64,000 bases of DNA. It comes from Laburnicola sp. R22_1. Its lineage: Eukaryota > Ascomycota > Dothideomycetes > Pleosporales > Didymosphaeriaceae. The translations under genes were made by a program, and so were the position numbers. Location of the stretch: positions 992,001 through 1,056,000 of the forward strand of contig JACONQ010000002.1 in assembly GCA_014281115.1 (NCBI GenBank). The letters are read 5' to 3'. The notes beneath the pieces are model-generated. The model had not been told where the DNA came from. It made no database searches and saw only the letters and a program-made list of their open reading frames with translations. This document shows positions 31,190-42,302 of the stretch, piece after piece (position 1 is the first letter of the stretch; every line of letters begins with the position of its first letter).

Positions 31190-32735
31190 TCACCTCAGCA
31201 ACGTCTCCTTACTAACCGTCTTTTTAATCGTCGGCGTCTGCTTCACAACGACCCTCCCATCATCATTCAACACATACTCCTCGCTCTTGTCGTCGCCGAT
31301 TCTGCCCTCGTCGCCATTCTGGCCGTCGTCGCTGTTTCCGCTCTCGATTTCGAACCAACTTCTCGCCTGGCCGCTGCCTTGCTTCCCACCGCCGATGGTC
31401 GACAGCATAACCGAGGACCCTCGGTCCGGTGCTTTGCGGCCGAGATTGGCGCTCGAGTTGCTCTTGGATGCGCCGCTCCTGGTGCTAGACATGAAGCGCG
31501 GGTAGATCCAGGCGACGAGGGGGCGCAGCGTGGGCACCGATGCGGTGGTGAGGGCGCTGCCGACTTCGGCGATGGACCATGTGGATAGGTTGACTATGTC
31601 CCATGTGGGGTCTTGGGATTTGCTGGGTGCCATGAGGAAGGGGATGCGCATGATGCTTGTTATGAGGGTGCTGTGCTCGGCTGTCAGTCATACCGCGCAT
31701 ACGAGTAGAGCGAGGGGGCGGGGGGAGACCAACAAACAACCGACTGAGCATATCGCAAGCAGCGCGTACTTTTTCCGCTTGGGGATCTGTAAACCTGGTC
31801 TCCCTGTTAGCGGGTATGAAGGTCGGTTCGAATTCGGTTCGCGACGTACTCGAGAAGATGAACCATGGTAGACTTAGAATCACTAAATCGGTGGCAATGT
31901 TCAGGCTAGCATCCACGTAGAAGAAAGCCGTGTTGATGCACTTCCCCGGCGGATCCATCATCTTATCCCAGAAAAAGCTGATTGGTCGACATTGCAGGAT
32001 GAGCACAATGGTAATGACCACTTCCTCGCAGACGACAAACGCAGCAATAGCCCACACGCATTTTCGCCAGAGGGAAGCCGACGGTACGATGCGTATAAGG
32101 AAGAGCAGGATGGATAGCTTGGCGAAGCCTAGACCCATTGGATAGAGGACTTGCGAGATGAAGGCGCACTGTGGCTATACGTTAGTCTCGCTGCTTCGCG
32201 GCTCAATCAATGAGCCATTGTTCCTCCGGCCAAGGCCCGTACCTTTTGCAAAGGAATGCCCGTTTCCGGGTAATTCACGTCCCAGATATGGATTCCCAGC
32301 CCGTATTTTGTCGCGATGACTGTCACTATATTCCCAGCCAGAAACGATACGTAGGAGAGCATGATGGAGATGTCATCGGCCCCAAGATACGAGAATTTTC
32401 TCCGTGAAAAGAGGCGGAGGGCAAGCGTGATGGTCGCTAAAGGGAGGAAGGCGCCAATGAAGCCGAATATTTGCGGATAGCGGTTGGGAGGTACCTGGCC
32501 CGGCTGTGGACGTAGTCGTTAGCACTGAGGGTGAAAAGAAGGGTCCTGATTCCATGGTCGTCCATTACAAAGCAGAGTAGGGAAGACGTTGGGGTAGTAG
32601 GTATTGAAGGGAAGACGTTGGGGTGGTAGGTATTGAAGGGAAGACGTTGGGGTGGCAGCTATTGAAGGGAAGACGTACCGGTGTCGGCATAGGCGGCGCA
32701 TCCTGCCTCGCGAGTATCAAGCCCGCGAGATGCAT
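31190..32735 (-). CDS. PTH11-type rhodopsin-like integral membrane protein
   Basis: Five exons on the minus strand: 32735-32679, 32503-32243, 32174-31850, 31803-31734 and 31670-31190, giving 397 residues. It shows the fungal rhodopsin-like seven-helix pattern: PPNRYPQIFGFIGAFLPLATITLALRLF, GADDISIMLSYVSFLAGN, LGFAKLSILLFLIRI, AAFVVCEEVVITIVLILQCRPISFFW, CINTAFFYVDASLNIATDLVILSLP, then helices 6-7 and a loop with DPTWDIVNLSTWSIAEV and a Ser-rich, acidic cytoplasmic tail. PTH11-like receptors sense surface or chemical cues at the plasma membrane. The donor of intron 4 (GTTGGT at 31733) is my choice among several GTs. Intron 1 carries a minisatellite. Confidence 0.82.
32580..32681 (+). repeat. 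29-bp minisatellite inside intron 1 of the PTH11-like gene
   Basis: Three and a half tandem copies of a 29-bp unit (GGGAAGACGTTGGGGTGG.. then TAGGTATTGAA): 32580-32608, 32609-32637, 32638-32666 and the partial 32667-32681. The partial last copy runs into the 5' splice site of the minus-strand gene, because its GGGAAGACGTACC reads GGTACGTCTTCCC on the gene strand. The repeat therefore seems to have grown from, or into, the donor site. Confidence 0.92.
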
Positions 32736-34727
32736 TTTGGTCGAGTTACCAGGACACGGTTGGTTGAAGCGCACGTACTGTCCCCTACTCTTATGCTCAC
32801 CAGACGGCGCAAAGGGCCAGCCGTTCTGATCCTTCGGGTATCCCGCATCTCCACTAATTCACTTGCAAACGAGTGGCTCTAGCCCTCTCAAACCTTAACA
32901 CTGATACCTTTCGGAGCTGCCCCCGAGACGTCCCAGATCTTGCATATCGTAAACTTTGTTGATCCGAGCTCGCCCTGTGCGTCCTGCGCGTCATACCTTA
33001 TCTGAGAAGACAAGGATTCATGCCCTCATGTGCGCCACGGGCGTCCAGGGCCCCGCGCATCTACCGCATACGCACCACGTCGGGTGTTTCGCCAGCAGCC
33101 GCACCCTATTTCCGTGGGTTGTCGATCGGTATCATAATGAGGATGGAGTTCCACATGGTCATGTAGGTGTAAGCCAAGGTCGGTGGACCGTGGACAATTG
33201 GGAGACGATTTTGACAGACGCCCTGCCCCCTACGTACCTAGGTATATTGATCCACAGCATGTCATCGCATGGAAGCTAGCTTCGCCAAAGCACTCCGTTC
33301 TCATCTCGACTCCCGAAGGGCCTGGGAACCCCTGAGTCGAAGTTTGTGGGCCTCAGCGGCAGTGCGGCCGTTGGCGACTCCCGCGCCAAGGTTTCGGCGG
33401 GCTCGGCTGGGTTTGAGTGATTTAGCCCTAATTAAAGCGCAAGTGGCACGCATCCGGGCACGCATTTCACTGCGAAAGGGGCATAACATTCGGCTCGTCA
33501 CATTGTTGAGCGTGTGTTTGGCGCTGGCTTGTTATCGACGACCTCGGGACCACGACGGTCACCTGTGCGGTGCCGGTGTCCAGCTGCAACTAACAGTGCG
33601 TGGCACAGCCACTACCGCAGCACCAGCCACATGGAACATTGCTCTAAGCTACTCTCTGCCCAGCGGCAGGCCGGACCTTGCAGTAGCCTCCACCACCCAT
33701 ATCGACGCCGCTGAGCTATTGGCTGTGGCGCCGAACTTGCCTGCAGATCGGTGGGTGGGCGTGCAGGTGACAAGATGCGTTTCCCCTCGTATCCTGTAGA
33801 TACATTGTACATGTACGCTATCATCGTTGATATCCCACATACGCTCTGTTATACTCTCAGGCACCTCGCATCCTCGCCCGCACGACCTTATTGTAAACTT
33901 TAGATAAACGCATTGGATCCCTTTCGGTCACGTCTCCGCGCAAAACTAGTCCTACCTGGGCTTTTCATCGCTTACCTATGTCTGTCTCGTTTGCGCAGAA
34001 AGGAAGTGTGGATTCCGATTTTTCCGTCGATACCGGCTATAACATATTAGTGGGGAGTGTAGGAGCATGATCCTCATGTAGAAGTATGCGCCCGGCTGGG
34101 GTACTGTAAGTGCCGAAAACGAGGGGGTGGAGACGAATTCGGATTCGGATACAGGACCCTTGCCGTCGAGTGAAAATTCTGTGGAAAGGATGCGCTCGCA
34201 CTGGGAACAATGCCGAGCTTACCAATGCCTACACACGTGAACCAGGACCATGGACCTGACCCAAGTTTCAGCACACTTCACAGCCACACCATTTTGATAG
34301 ATTCCACGCCTCCTTCTGCGCTGCGATGCGCAGGCGAGCGAATTGGGTTAGCTCGAGGCGTGGAGGCCCAATGCCCCAAAACCAGTCGTTGACTCTTGCC
34401 CGGAGAAACTTCATTAATTTTGTAGAACCACCAACGTGTGATAACTCGTAAAGCACCCGCCCATTTCGCATAACGTTTGAACGACATTAACTCTCAACTT
34501 TGTATCTCTCAACAACTATCAGAACCATAAACTTGATGCTTTTTCGCTCGTCGACTATTTTGGCAAAGCTCCCCTCGGCTTTAATATATGCATCGTGATA
34601 GAAGAGTCATCCGCTCGCCAGAGAGGGGCCACTGCGTAGAGCCTGCCGAATTGAGGCTTCGTGTCGACTTTCCTGTCTCTCCTCGAACCTCGTCACTCGC
34701 ACTACTACCAGCTCCTTTACCGTGCAC
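32736..34727. other. Long intergenic stretch, no supported gene
   Basis: About 2 kb, GC-richer than the left end of the window. Open frames at 32956-33279 and 33269-33799 have arginine-rich, low-information translations typical of chance frames in GC-rich DNA. No repeat family member found. Confidence 0.5.
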
Positions 34728-36728
34728 TTATCGAGCCCTTTCTCGGCTCTGGGCCATACCGCGAATATCCCTCTTTCTCTTGAGCCCGATATCCCGGCTA
34801 CAATGTCCCAGCTCGGAGGCACCCCTCCGGCAGTTGGCCCACACGCCCACATTCCATCTCCAGAGCCCTTCATCGCCCCAGCCCCAAAGTTCATGCTCAT
34901 TCCTCCACATCAGCCCATAAACTACACCTGTGCATTCAATCTCCACTGGCTCTAGGATAACGCACCCCTCTTCAACCTCTCCATTGCTGTAGTATTCCCA
35001 CCCGCAGGCGTTGACAAATGCGTAATCGCCTGCAATTCCCCCTTTATTGCTGAGAGAGTATTCGGGCGAAAGAAGGGCGAGCGGGTCAAGCGAATATATC
35101 TTCAGGGTCCGCCAGGATGCGAGGGCGATGCGATGAGCGCGTGGGGACACGGCCATTTTGAACCCTATGGTGGAAAGGTTGGCGAGAGAGGGCGTGTTAG
35201 CTAGACGTGCAACATAGAGGTGCTGCAGTCTGCCGTAATCCACGTTAGGGTCGAAGGCTTCGCATTCAGCTGGGTACTGGACTGCCTTTGCGATAAAAAT
35301 GCCCGAGCGTAGAGCGAGCCCATGATGACTTTGGTATTCCTCGCGGCAAATAACGAGCTTCAGAACCGTGTTGACGCACGATGGTTCACCGTCATCCAAC
35401 TCATCATCCTGGATCTTATGATGATGATGGTGTGCAATGATGTGGCCTTGCATCCCCACCCGGTACACGTGCAGTATGCCCGTGAGAATCGTAGCTTCTC
35501 GCAACTGCTCGAACAAACCATCGTCAATCGTGATATTTGCTGTCAAGCAGGGCATTGGAATACTCTCCGGATAGAGTAACGCTAAGTTGCCACGGATACG
35601 CATATCTGCAATACGATCCGGCAGTACCAAACTTCCGCTCACGGTACGATTCACCGTCTCAGTCAAGTATGACGTTGTTTCTGTATCGTCCACGGCGCTG
35701 CTGTAGGTAACGATTTTGTAATTATCCCGGGCACCTCGCCATGTAATTATAGGATCGCCAAACGTATCGATCGCCATGGCCGCGACCGTCTCATTTTCCA
35801 ACGGGGGTCTGATGTCATATTTGACGACGACTTTTGGACCATGGAGTAGGTCTAGGCGCATTGTTATCAATGTCATATCATGATGTGGTCGATATGCTGG
35901 AATGAACAAGACCACCAGCATAGGTCCATGATCATTTTCCCACGGCGGCTGCGTCACATGTACGCTTTTCCAAGCGACTCTGACAATCTCGTAGCCTTCG
36001 GGACCATACCAATCGTAAGCAGGTAGGTACCTGGATAACAGATATGGTGATATAGTATGAGTCAATCTCGGATGATATTCTGCTCCTTTGATCGCTCGCA
36101 AGGTATGAATTTTGACAATTCCAGCGTTTGAATTGACTTCGAGAAGCAAGCAAATGTTGGTTAGAATACCCGAGGCACAGTCCTCGTCATTGTACCATCG
36201 CACGATGCTGCTGAGCCGTCTGTTCATAGACGGGAGTGCTTTCCATGTGAATATATCGACCATTTGTGAGGCTCCGTGGAGAAGATGTGTCGCAGCTCGT
36301 TTGCTGAACAGCCGTAATAGAGCTATCGGATCTTTCCTAATTCCTGCAGGCAGGCCTCGCTGCCCTGGAACCCGAGCCTGAACGGGTGCTCAAGTTAGTA
36401 ACGGGATCTCCTGTATGCCATCCTAGCATATGCAGGTCACATGCGACATGTAGAATCGCGTCTTAAAAGTACGTACTATCTGGTCTAGTAGGATTTTCTT
36501 GGACTGCAGAGCATGCTCGCGGAAGAGCTTACTCGTCAAAAGGCATACGTAGAAAGATGCGGGGTCGAGAGCACGCAAAATTTGCTGTATGATCTCTGCT
36601 GGTAGCCCGAGGAGGGACAATCGAGTCATGTTTGTACGATTTGACAGGTCGTTTTTCTCATTAGGGATGTTAGCATTGAGCGAAAAGTGGGCCAGCATCG
36701 AACGCGCTGAAGACTTACCTAAAGCCAT
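34728..36728 (-). CDS. F-box protein
   Basis: Two exons on the minus strand, 36728-36477 and 36377-34728, joined in phase 0, giving 633 residues. An F-box lies near the N-terminus (LSLLGLPAEIIQQILRALDPASFYVCLLTSKLFREHAL), which in other proteins binds Skp1 and recruits targets to an SCF ubiquitin ligase. The rest is a long beta-rich region without a recognised repeat, containing a short His run (IAHHHHHKIQDD). MTRLSLLGL at 36629 is an alternative start; a GTAAGT just after the first codons (ATGGCTTTAG) also hints at an intron there. The substrate cannot be inferred. Confidence 0.75.
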
Positions 36729-37391
36729 GATGAGATATCCGGATAACTCCTACCTGTCGAATAGTAATAGCATATACGTTGTACTACCTAATCACATGCA
36801 CCCATCCCACCCGTGGACGTCCATGTGATGGGCCTCAGCCTGGCCAAACAAGTGCGTTCAGCCTGCAACCTCGTTACGAGCGAGTCTCGCAGATCGGTTC
36901 CCTGCGGGTAGTCAAGGAGACTACAACTCGCTATAGCAGGCGTATGTGAGTTGGAATCGATTCAGCCAGATCTATAGCTGGAGGATGCCATTTGAGAAAA
37001 GGTTGGAGGGAAGCGTTGCTCCCGTGGCCGTGATTGGCAGTCACGTTGCACGATTGCCAAGCCTCCAGCACGAGATATCCACGCTAAACTCTTTCTGTAC
37101 TACCGTTTCCCTCCAAAGGCCCCGCAAAGCAAACAGACAATGGAAGCGTGCTTAGTGCTTAGGCTCGCTCGAGTGAGGATTTCAGCCTTTAAAGTACTGA
37201 GAGAAATGTAGTGCAATATGTATCATATATTCTTAGTGCTATGTGATGATCCGCAACGCCATGCTACATGTGCTATCTCGACCCAAAACGCTTCCAGCGC
37301 CCCCGGTACCATAACGCCAGGATATCAAGTGGCTAGCATTGTCCCGGACTCATTTACCAAAAATATTATGTCCAAATGAAAGTAAATGTAA
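36729..37391. other. Intergenic, promoter of F-box gene and 3' flank of ATG15
   Basis: No gene seen. Contains small overlapping frames only. Confidence 0.5.
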
Positions 37392-39218
37392 TTACATTTC
37401 AATCCACTCAGTGACAGGACCAGTCCGGTCAGTCTTCGAACCTCCACTTTCATCGAGACATATCATGCCAACGAAGCCTTTGTGGACGCAACTGGTTGAA
37501 GAGAGCGAGGTAGGTGTGGGCATAGTGGAGCTGACAGTGGAGTTTGCGGGGTCTAGACAATCGCCAAACCAGCCCTGATGCCTACAGATTCGTGACGACG
37601 ACGATGTAGGATGTGAAGAAGTGGTAGTAACACTAGGTGTAGGAGCTGGCGATGGAGTCTTCGTAGTAGTCTCGTCTTCATCCAAGCAACCAAACCAGCC
37701 AGGAGTCTTGCACGTGGACGTCGACGATGTCTTTGGGCTAGACGTAGTCGTGGACGCTTCGCTAGTGGTGCTTTCGTCCAGACAGCCAAACCACCCAGGC
37801 GTTTTGCACGTCTCAGTTCTAATCCTTGAAGAAGTTGACGTAGAAGTCGTTGTGGGTATAGTGAAAGAGCTAGTGGGCTCGGTCCCATTGCTCTCAAAGT
37901 ACTCCCAGGGAAAGCAGTCTGTGCAGTTCACATACTGTTCGCACTTGGCTGGCTGATCATACTTTTCCAGGACTTCCTTGATAACGTTGACAATCTTATG
38001 TGTCCCAACTCCTACCCGCCACCCGAAATCTTCGACAGTGTCGTAGACGCACTTCTTGCCGGTATGGCACACGCTCTCCAGAGCGTATCCACCCAAAGTG
38101 CATATGCTGCTAGCTTGATTACAGCTGCCCATGAAGATAGGGTCAGCGGTATGACCGAAATGAAAACCTCCCGTCAATTCACGCTTTTGAAGCGAGCCAA
38201 CTTCATGTCCCGGTGGGACTGGGAGGCCCAACCGACTGGCCGGCATCGCATCCGGGACAGCCTCGAAGGTAAGGGCAGGGTGGCCATAGGTGAGGCTCAA
38301 GAACGACGATACAGCGCCTCCCAGGGAGTGTCCGGCCATCCAGATTTCGGCGTCAGGATAGAGTGCCGTAACATTATGATATAGCTCTCTCGCGGCGTAG
38401 TAGTACCTATTCTTGTCTCGCAACGCGCCCACCAGACAAGTCGAGTTGCAGCTGAATACTGAAGTCTGACAGTCACATATCTGGCGCCACATGTACTGTC
38501 CACCTTGACCACAGCAGCAGCTGAAGAACAGATTGTCGTTGATTTTGTCGTTTGTCGTCGTTTCCGAGCCGTCGAAGAGCGCAGGTGAGGTCCCCTTCAG
38601 GCCGATGACAACCGTAGCGTTCTTCGTATCGGCGAAGATGTGTCCGCGCAAACCGTCGGTCTGCCAGCCAAAATCCTGTGTGTAGTTGAAGCCCCCTCGC
38701 ACGTCTTCCCAGTGACCCGTATGGGGTTCCAGTATATAGGCGTTCGAGGCCATGCGCGCGAAAGTGAGGACGGTATCTTTGTCGGACACATTAGGCCCTG
38801 CTATCTCGTCGACGGTCCAGTCGTCGGCAGCCATTTTCACTGCCCTTCCAGTCATTCTGCCCCATTCCAATATCCCATCTATTGTCTCCTTGCTTCGGTC
38901 CTTGAGTCTTTGTATGTTGGTGAGCTCGGATCTTGCTCGCAGCGGAGGGACGGGTTCGTGCTCGGAATGCTCGTCGTCGGCCATCCATACCGCCGCCCTC
39001 TCCGGCACGTCCAGCCGTCTGTGAAGATTTGGGTACTTGTAGGTGCCATGGTGGAATATGTGCTTGAGCGTGAAGTGCTTGACGGAGTCGTGAGGGAGCG
39101 GCGGCGATGTCGGCGGCAGGATGGCGGGCAGCTCTAGCGCGCTGACGGCGGCCAGGAACGAGAGAAGCAGCGAGGCTGTTACGCGGGCGGGCGAGCTGCA
39201 AACACGCCGGCGACGCAT
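37392..39218 (-). CDS. ATG15: ATG15, vacuolar autophagic lipase
   Basis: Single-exon gene, 608 residues. The N-terminus has a basic stretch and one hydrophobic segment (ASLLLSFLAAVSALELPAIL), the signal anchor that takes Atg15 through the MVB pathway to the vacuole. The lipase class 3 core includes FARMASNAYI, WQTDGLRGHIFAD, VVIGLKGTSP, a Cys-rich insert (FFSCCCGQGGQYMWRQICDC) and the nucleophile motif AGHSLGGAVSSFL; GWRVGVGTHKIVNVI carries the likely catalytic His. It lyses autophagic and multivesicular bodies by cleaving membrane lipids in the vacuole. The Ser/Thr-rich tail holds repeated motifs of the form C-x2-x-G-W-F-G-x-CLD (CKTPGWFGCLDE twice, then two diverged copies). It shares a 420-bp divergent spacer with the VPS9 gene. 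Confidence 0.95.
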   Translation of the reverse strand: MRRRRVCSSPARVTASLLLSFLAAVSALELPAILPPTSPPLPHDSVKHFTLKHIFHHGTYKYPNLHRRLDVPERAAVWMADDEHSEHEPVPPLRARSELTNIQRLKDRSKETIDGILEWGRMTGRAVKMAADDWTVDEIAGPNVSDKDTVLTFARMASNAYILEPHTGHWEDVRGGFNYTQDFGWQTDGLRGHIFADTKNATVVIGLKGTSPALFDGSETTTNDKINDNLFFSCCCGQGGQYMWRQICDCQTSVFSCNSTCLVGALRDKNRYYYAARELYHNVTALYPDAEIWMAGHSLGGAVSSFLSLTYGHPALTFEAVPDAMPASRLGLPVPPGHEVGSLQKRELTGGFHFGHTADPIFMGSCNQASSICTLGGYALESVCHTGKKCVYDTVEDFGWRVGVGTHKIVNVIKEVLEKYDQPAKCEQYVNCTDCFPWEYFESNGTEPTSSFTIPTTTSTSTSSRIRTETCKTPGWFGCLDESTTSEASTTTSSPKTSSTSTCKTPGWFGCLDEDETTTKTPSPAPTPSVTTTSSHPTSSSSRICRHQGWFGDCLDPANSTVSSTMPTPTSLSSTSCVHKGFVGMICLDESGGSKTDRTGPVTEWIEM

Positions 39219-39638
39219 GTTTGGTCATGCCAAACGGCTGTGAGAGGCGGCTGTGGAGGAGAGAGATATTCGATGTTGGATGGCGACTGCGGCCGCGTGC
39301 GTGCAACAAGCAGTCATGACGCTGTTGCTGTTCACGCGCCCACATAGCTTCGTAACACTTGTGAAGGTGGCGCGGAAGCGGCGTGTAGCCTTGCCTTTTA
39401 CAGCATAGCCGCGCTGACGGGGAACCATCCCCTCTGTGAGCACATGCATGCGCATTTCGCCCAACCGTACAGTAGGTACGCTGTCCGGCAGCCCAGGCCT
39501 CCAGTGTACGCCAATCACGCCGCATCGTCGCATGACGTTGGCGAGTCGAGCTCAGCAGGCACCATCTTGCCGTCTACTTCCCATCCCGGGCACGCGACCT
39601 CGTGGACACACTCGGTCCACGACTCCCACCTAGCAAGC
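39219..39638. promoter_or_regulatory. Divergent promoter region of ATG15 and the VPS9-domain gene
   Basis: 420 bp between facing-away start codons. An upstream in-frame ATG for the right-hand gene lies at 39444 and would lengthen that protein by 65 residues; the ATG at 39639 is preferred because the added sequence looks low in information. No TATA box seen. Confidence 0.5.
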
Positions 39639-41873
39639 ATGGCCGATCGACCTAGGAACCTGCATACTTCAAAGTCGTTCACGCGCCTGGAGTCTACCCC
39701 AGCTCAGGGTCCCCTGTCCCGCAGTAGAGCAAGCACGCTTCAGGGTCCGCCAATGCCCACCATCATGGACCCGTTACATGTCACAACTACCCCCGACGAA
39801 GAGCAAAGGCATGTAGATGGCGATGTCTTTGCCTCCAGGAAAGACGACGAGGAGGAGGCCGAGCAGGAAGCCGGCGCGCCAGACACTTTCGAAGAGCTGC
39901 CTATCGAGATCCGTAGCCTGACAGAGAGGTATGGTCCGTGGAGACTCTAGGAGGGGCTTGACCATGACTGACCCTTGGACAGGTTCCTCGAATCGCTCTC
40001 TGCCAAAGTCCACCCTAGCCCACTCTCTGCTGACCGCCTGTCCGACCTCTTCCAGGACTTTTATACCCGCGCGTCCACAAAGATCAACACCCACATAGCC
40101 ACCCTTTCCGCTCGTCTCGCAAGCGACACATACAAGAAGGCGTCGAGCAGACCCGGGTCGATACGGTCGGCCAGCGGCGAAAGCGGCGAGCAGCAGATGC
40201 TCAGTGCCACTGAGATGGCCGACCGAAAGAAGGCCAGAAGACTCTTGGAGATCAAGCGAGCATCGCTTGAAGAGGCTGTGGAGCGAGCCGTCTGTGAGAA
40301 AGTCTACGACAGGATCTGGCGACACCGGAGCACTGATGATGAGGAAAGAGACCACAAGCTTCGGTCACGTACGGCTGCTTTGTCGCTAGTTGGTATCGGT
40401 CTAAAAGAACTACTAATGACTACGGAGGAGTTGACCGAGGAGGAGCGACAGAGGACCAAGGAGAGCGAGGGAGAAATCAGAGAATGGCTATCCTCTGCCC
40501 GGGACGACATCCTTCTCATGAATGGGGAAAAGTACCCGCTTGGAAAATTGCGTCATTTGACTGCTGCACACAAGTCCATTGTCGAGGCCCTGTCGAAGAT
40601 TTTCCCTGCTTCATCTTCTGCAGATGAGATCCTTCCGACGCTGATTTACACTCTCATCACCCTGGAGCCGTCGGAGTTAAACGCCGTTAGCGATTTGACG
40701 TTCATCCAGAGATTTCGCGGGTCTACTCGGATGGATGGGGAGACAGCCTACTGTTTAGTCAATCTCGAAGCTGCTATATCTTTTCTGGAGACTGTAGATC
40801 TTTCTTCGCTCCGAGCGGAAGAACCAGCTCCTCTCGATAGATCGAATTCTCGGCCATCGACTCCACGGACTGAGATAACACCCATGGCACTGGGATTAGC
40901 TCAAGCTCCAGATCTAGCGCAAACACCAAGTATACCCACTTCGTCTTCTCCATTGCCGCAACAACCTCCAAGCCCGGGGACAAAAGCTCAGCGTCGCCTT
41001 AGCAATCTTATACAATCACACACGAATCGAATCGAGGCCGCCTCGGACGCTGTACGAGATTCAATCCTAGACTCGGCTGACCAGGCGTTGGGTAGGATCA
41101 ATAACACATTGGATGCCAGCTTCAAGTTTCTCTTTGGTCGGATGAAAGACCGTGATCCAAACAGTCCTGGACATGAACCAGAGTTGCCGAGGACATTAGA
41201 AGATGCTAGGAAACTCGTCAGTTCGCCCACACGCATGCGTGCCGAAGACGACAAAGACGAGAATGCCAGCGTGAGCGCCGCGAGCTCTACTTTGGACGAA
41301 GAACGTCCCGAAGAGCTAGGTAACAAAGACCTTCAAGCGAGAATGACGGACTTGTTTGGCGGTAGGCGACAACTCAGAGATCGCAGCGTCGACTCAACAC
41401 AATCTGGCGGCAGCGGCAAACGCGTAGCGTTTACAGCTTCGAATGATGCGAAACCACCTGCAGTACCGGCAAAGAACGAAACGCCACCTCAGACTAATAC
41501 ATCTGCTGTTGACTCCATCCGTAACATGGGCAACAGCCTCAACCCTTTGAATCGCTTCGCGAACATCAACGTGCTGCCGAGATTCGGTCGCGCCATCAGC
41601 ACCCCCGGTACCGGTACGCCAAATTCGGAACCGAGCAAGCAACCACCTCCCATGGCAACTATGAACAGAACGCCGTCCGGCGAGGCTGCACAAATAGATG
41701 ACAAGGGAGCAAGGGCAGTCGCGGCAATCGAGGGGCTGAGAAAGACAACGCCGCCTGTCAAGCGATTTTTGGACGCGAAGGATGCGCAAGAGTTGAAGTT
41801 GAAAGAGGTTGACGAGCTGTTGAAAGAGTATCAGAGATTAGCGGGAGCGTTGAGGGGAGTCATCAACTACTGA
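39639..41873 (+). CDS. VPS9-domain guanine nucleotide exchange factor
   Basis: Exons 39639-39928 and 39983-41873, intron of 54 bp, giving 726 residues. After a disordered N-terminus, a helical bundle (LPIEIRSLTERFLESLSAKVHPSPLSADRL) leads into the VPS9 catalytic domain at about residues 270-370: YPLGKLRHLTAAHKSIVEAL, SADEILPTLIYTLITLEP, LNAVSDLTFIQRFRG, GETAYCLVNLEAAISFLETVD. These are the conserved blocks of Rab5/Vps21 exchange factors of the yeast Muk1/Vps9 group. It should load GTP on Rab5 GTPases at early endosomes. The C-terminal half is disordered, with helical patches and a short final coiled coil. No CUE domain is seen, so it is more Muk1-like than Vps9-like. Confidence 0.88.
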
Positions 41874-42302
41874 GCTGCACTTTGGTTTCCGTGGCGCATT
41901 GATGGGAACTTGGGATAGAAACTGTGAGAGTATATACTGTGTGTAAGATTTGACTTGGGTTTGCATGTTCGTTCTCAATTTTGTACACATTGCGGTGTCT
42001 CTTTGGTGTATGACAGTACAGAAATGAAAAACCCATTAGCGTGTGTTACTCCGGAATGGGAGATACGATGATCAGACTTTGTCCTGCGGCTATCTTTAAA
42101 GTAGCATAAAAGTTTTGATTGCTCCGATACTCCTCAACGCGTGGAAGACTGATCGGCATCGGAACTGTTGTTGCTAACCCAGGAAAGAAAGGCGCACGTG
42201 GTCCGTGCCTCATGTAAACAAACACACAAGCTCGGCCGCCGCCTTGCCAACTCGCGACTCTAAGAATCAATCACAGCTTCAATCAATTTCAAGTCTCCCA
42301 AG
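41874..42302. other. Intergenic, 3' flank and promoter
   Basis: 429 bp between two co-directional genes. A CACGTG occurs at about 42196. No gene seen. Confidence 0.5.

Noticed and set aside
33269..33799. 176-codon open frame on the plus strand
   Set aside because: Arg/Ala/Leu-rich translation typical of GC-rich non-coding DNA; the antisense frames are similarly open.
38640..39137. Long plus-strand frame inside ATG15
   Set aside because: Antisense shadow of the intact lipase gene.
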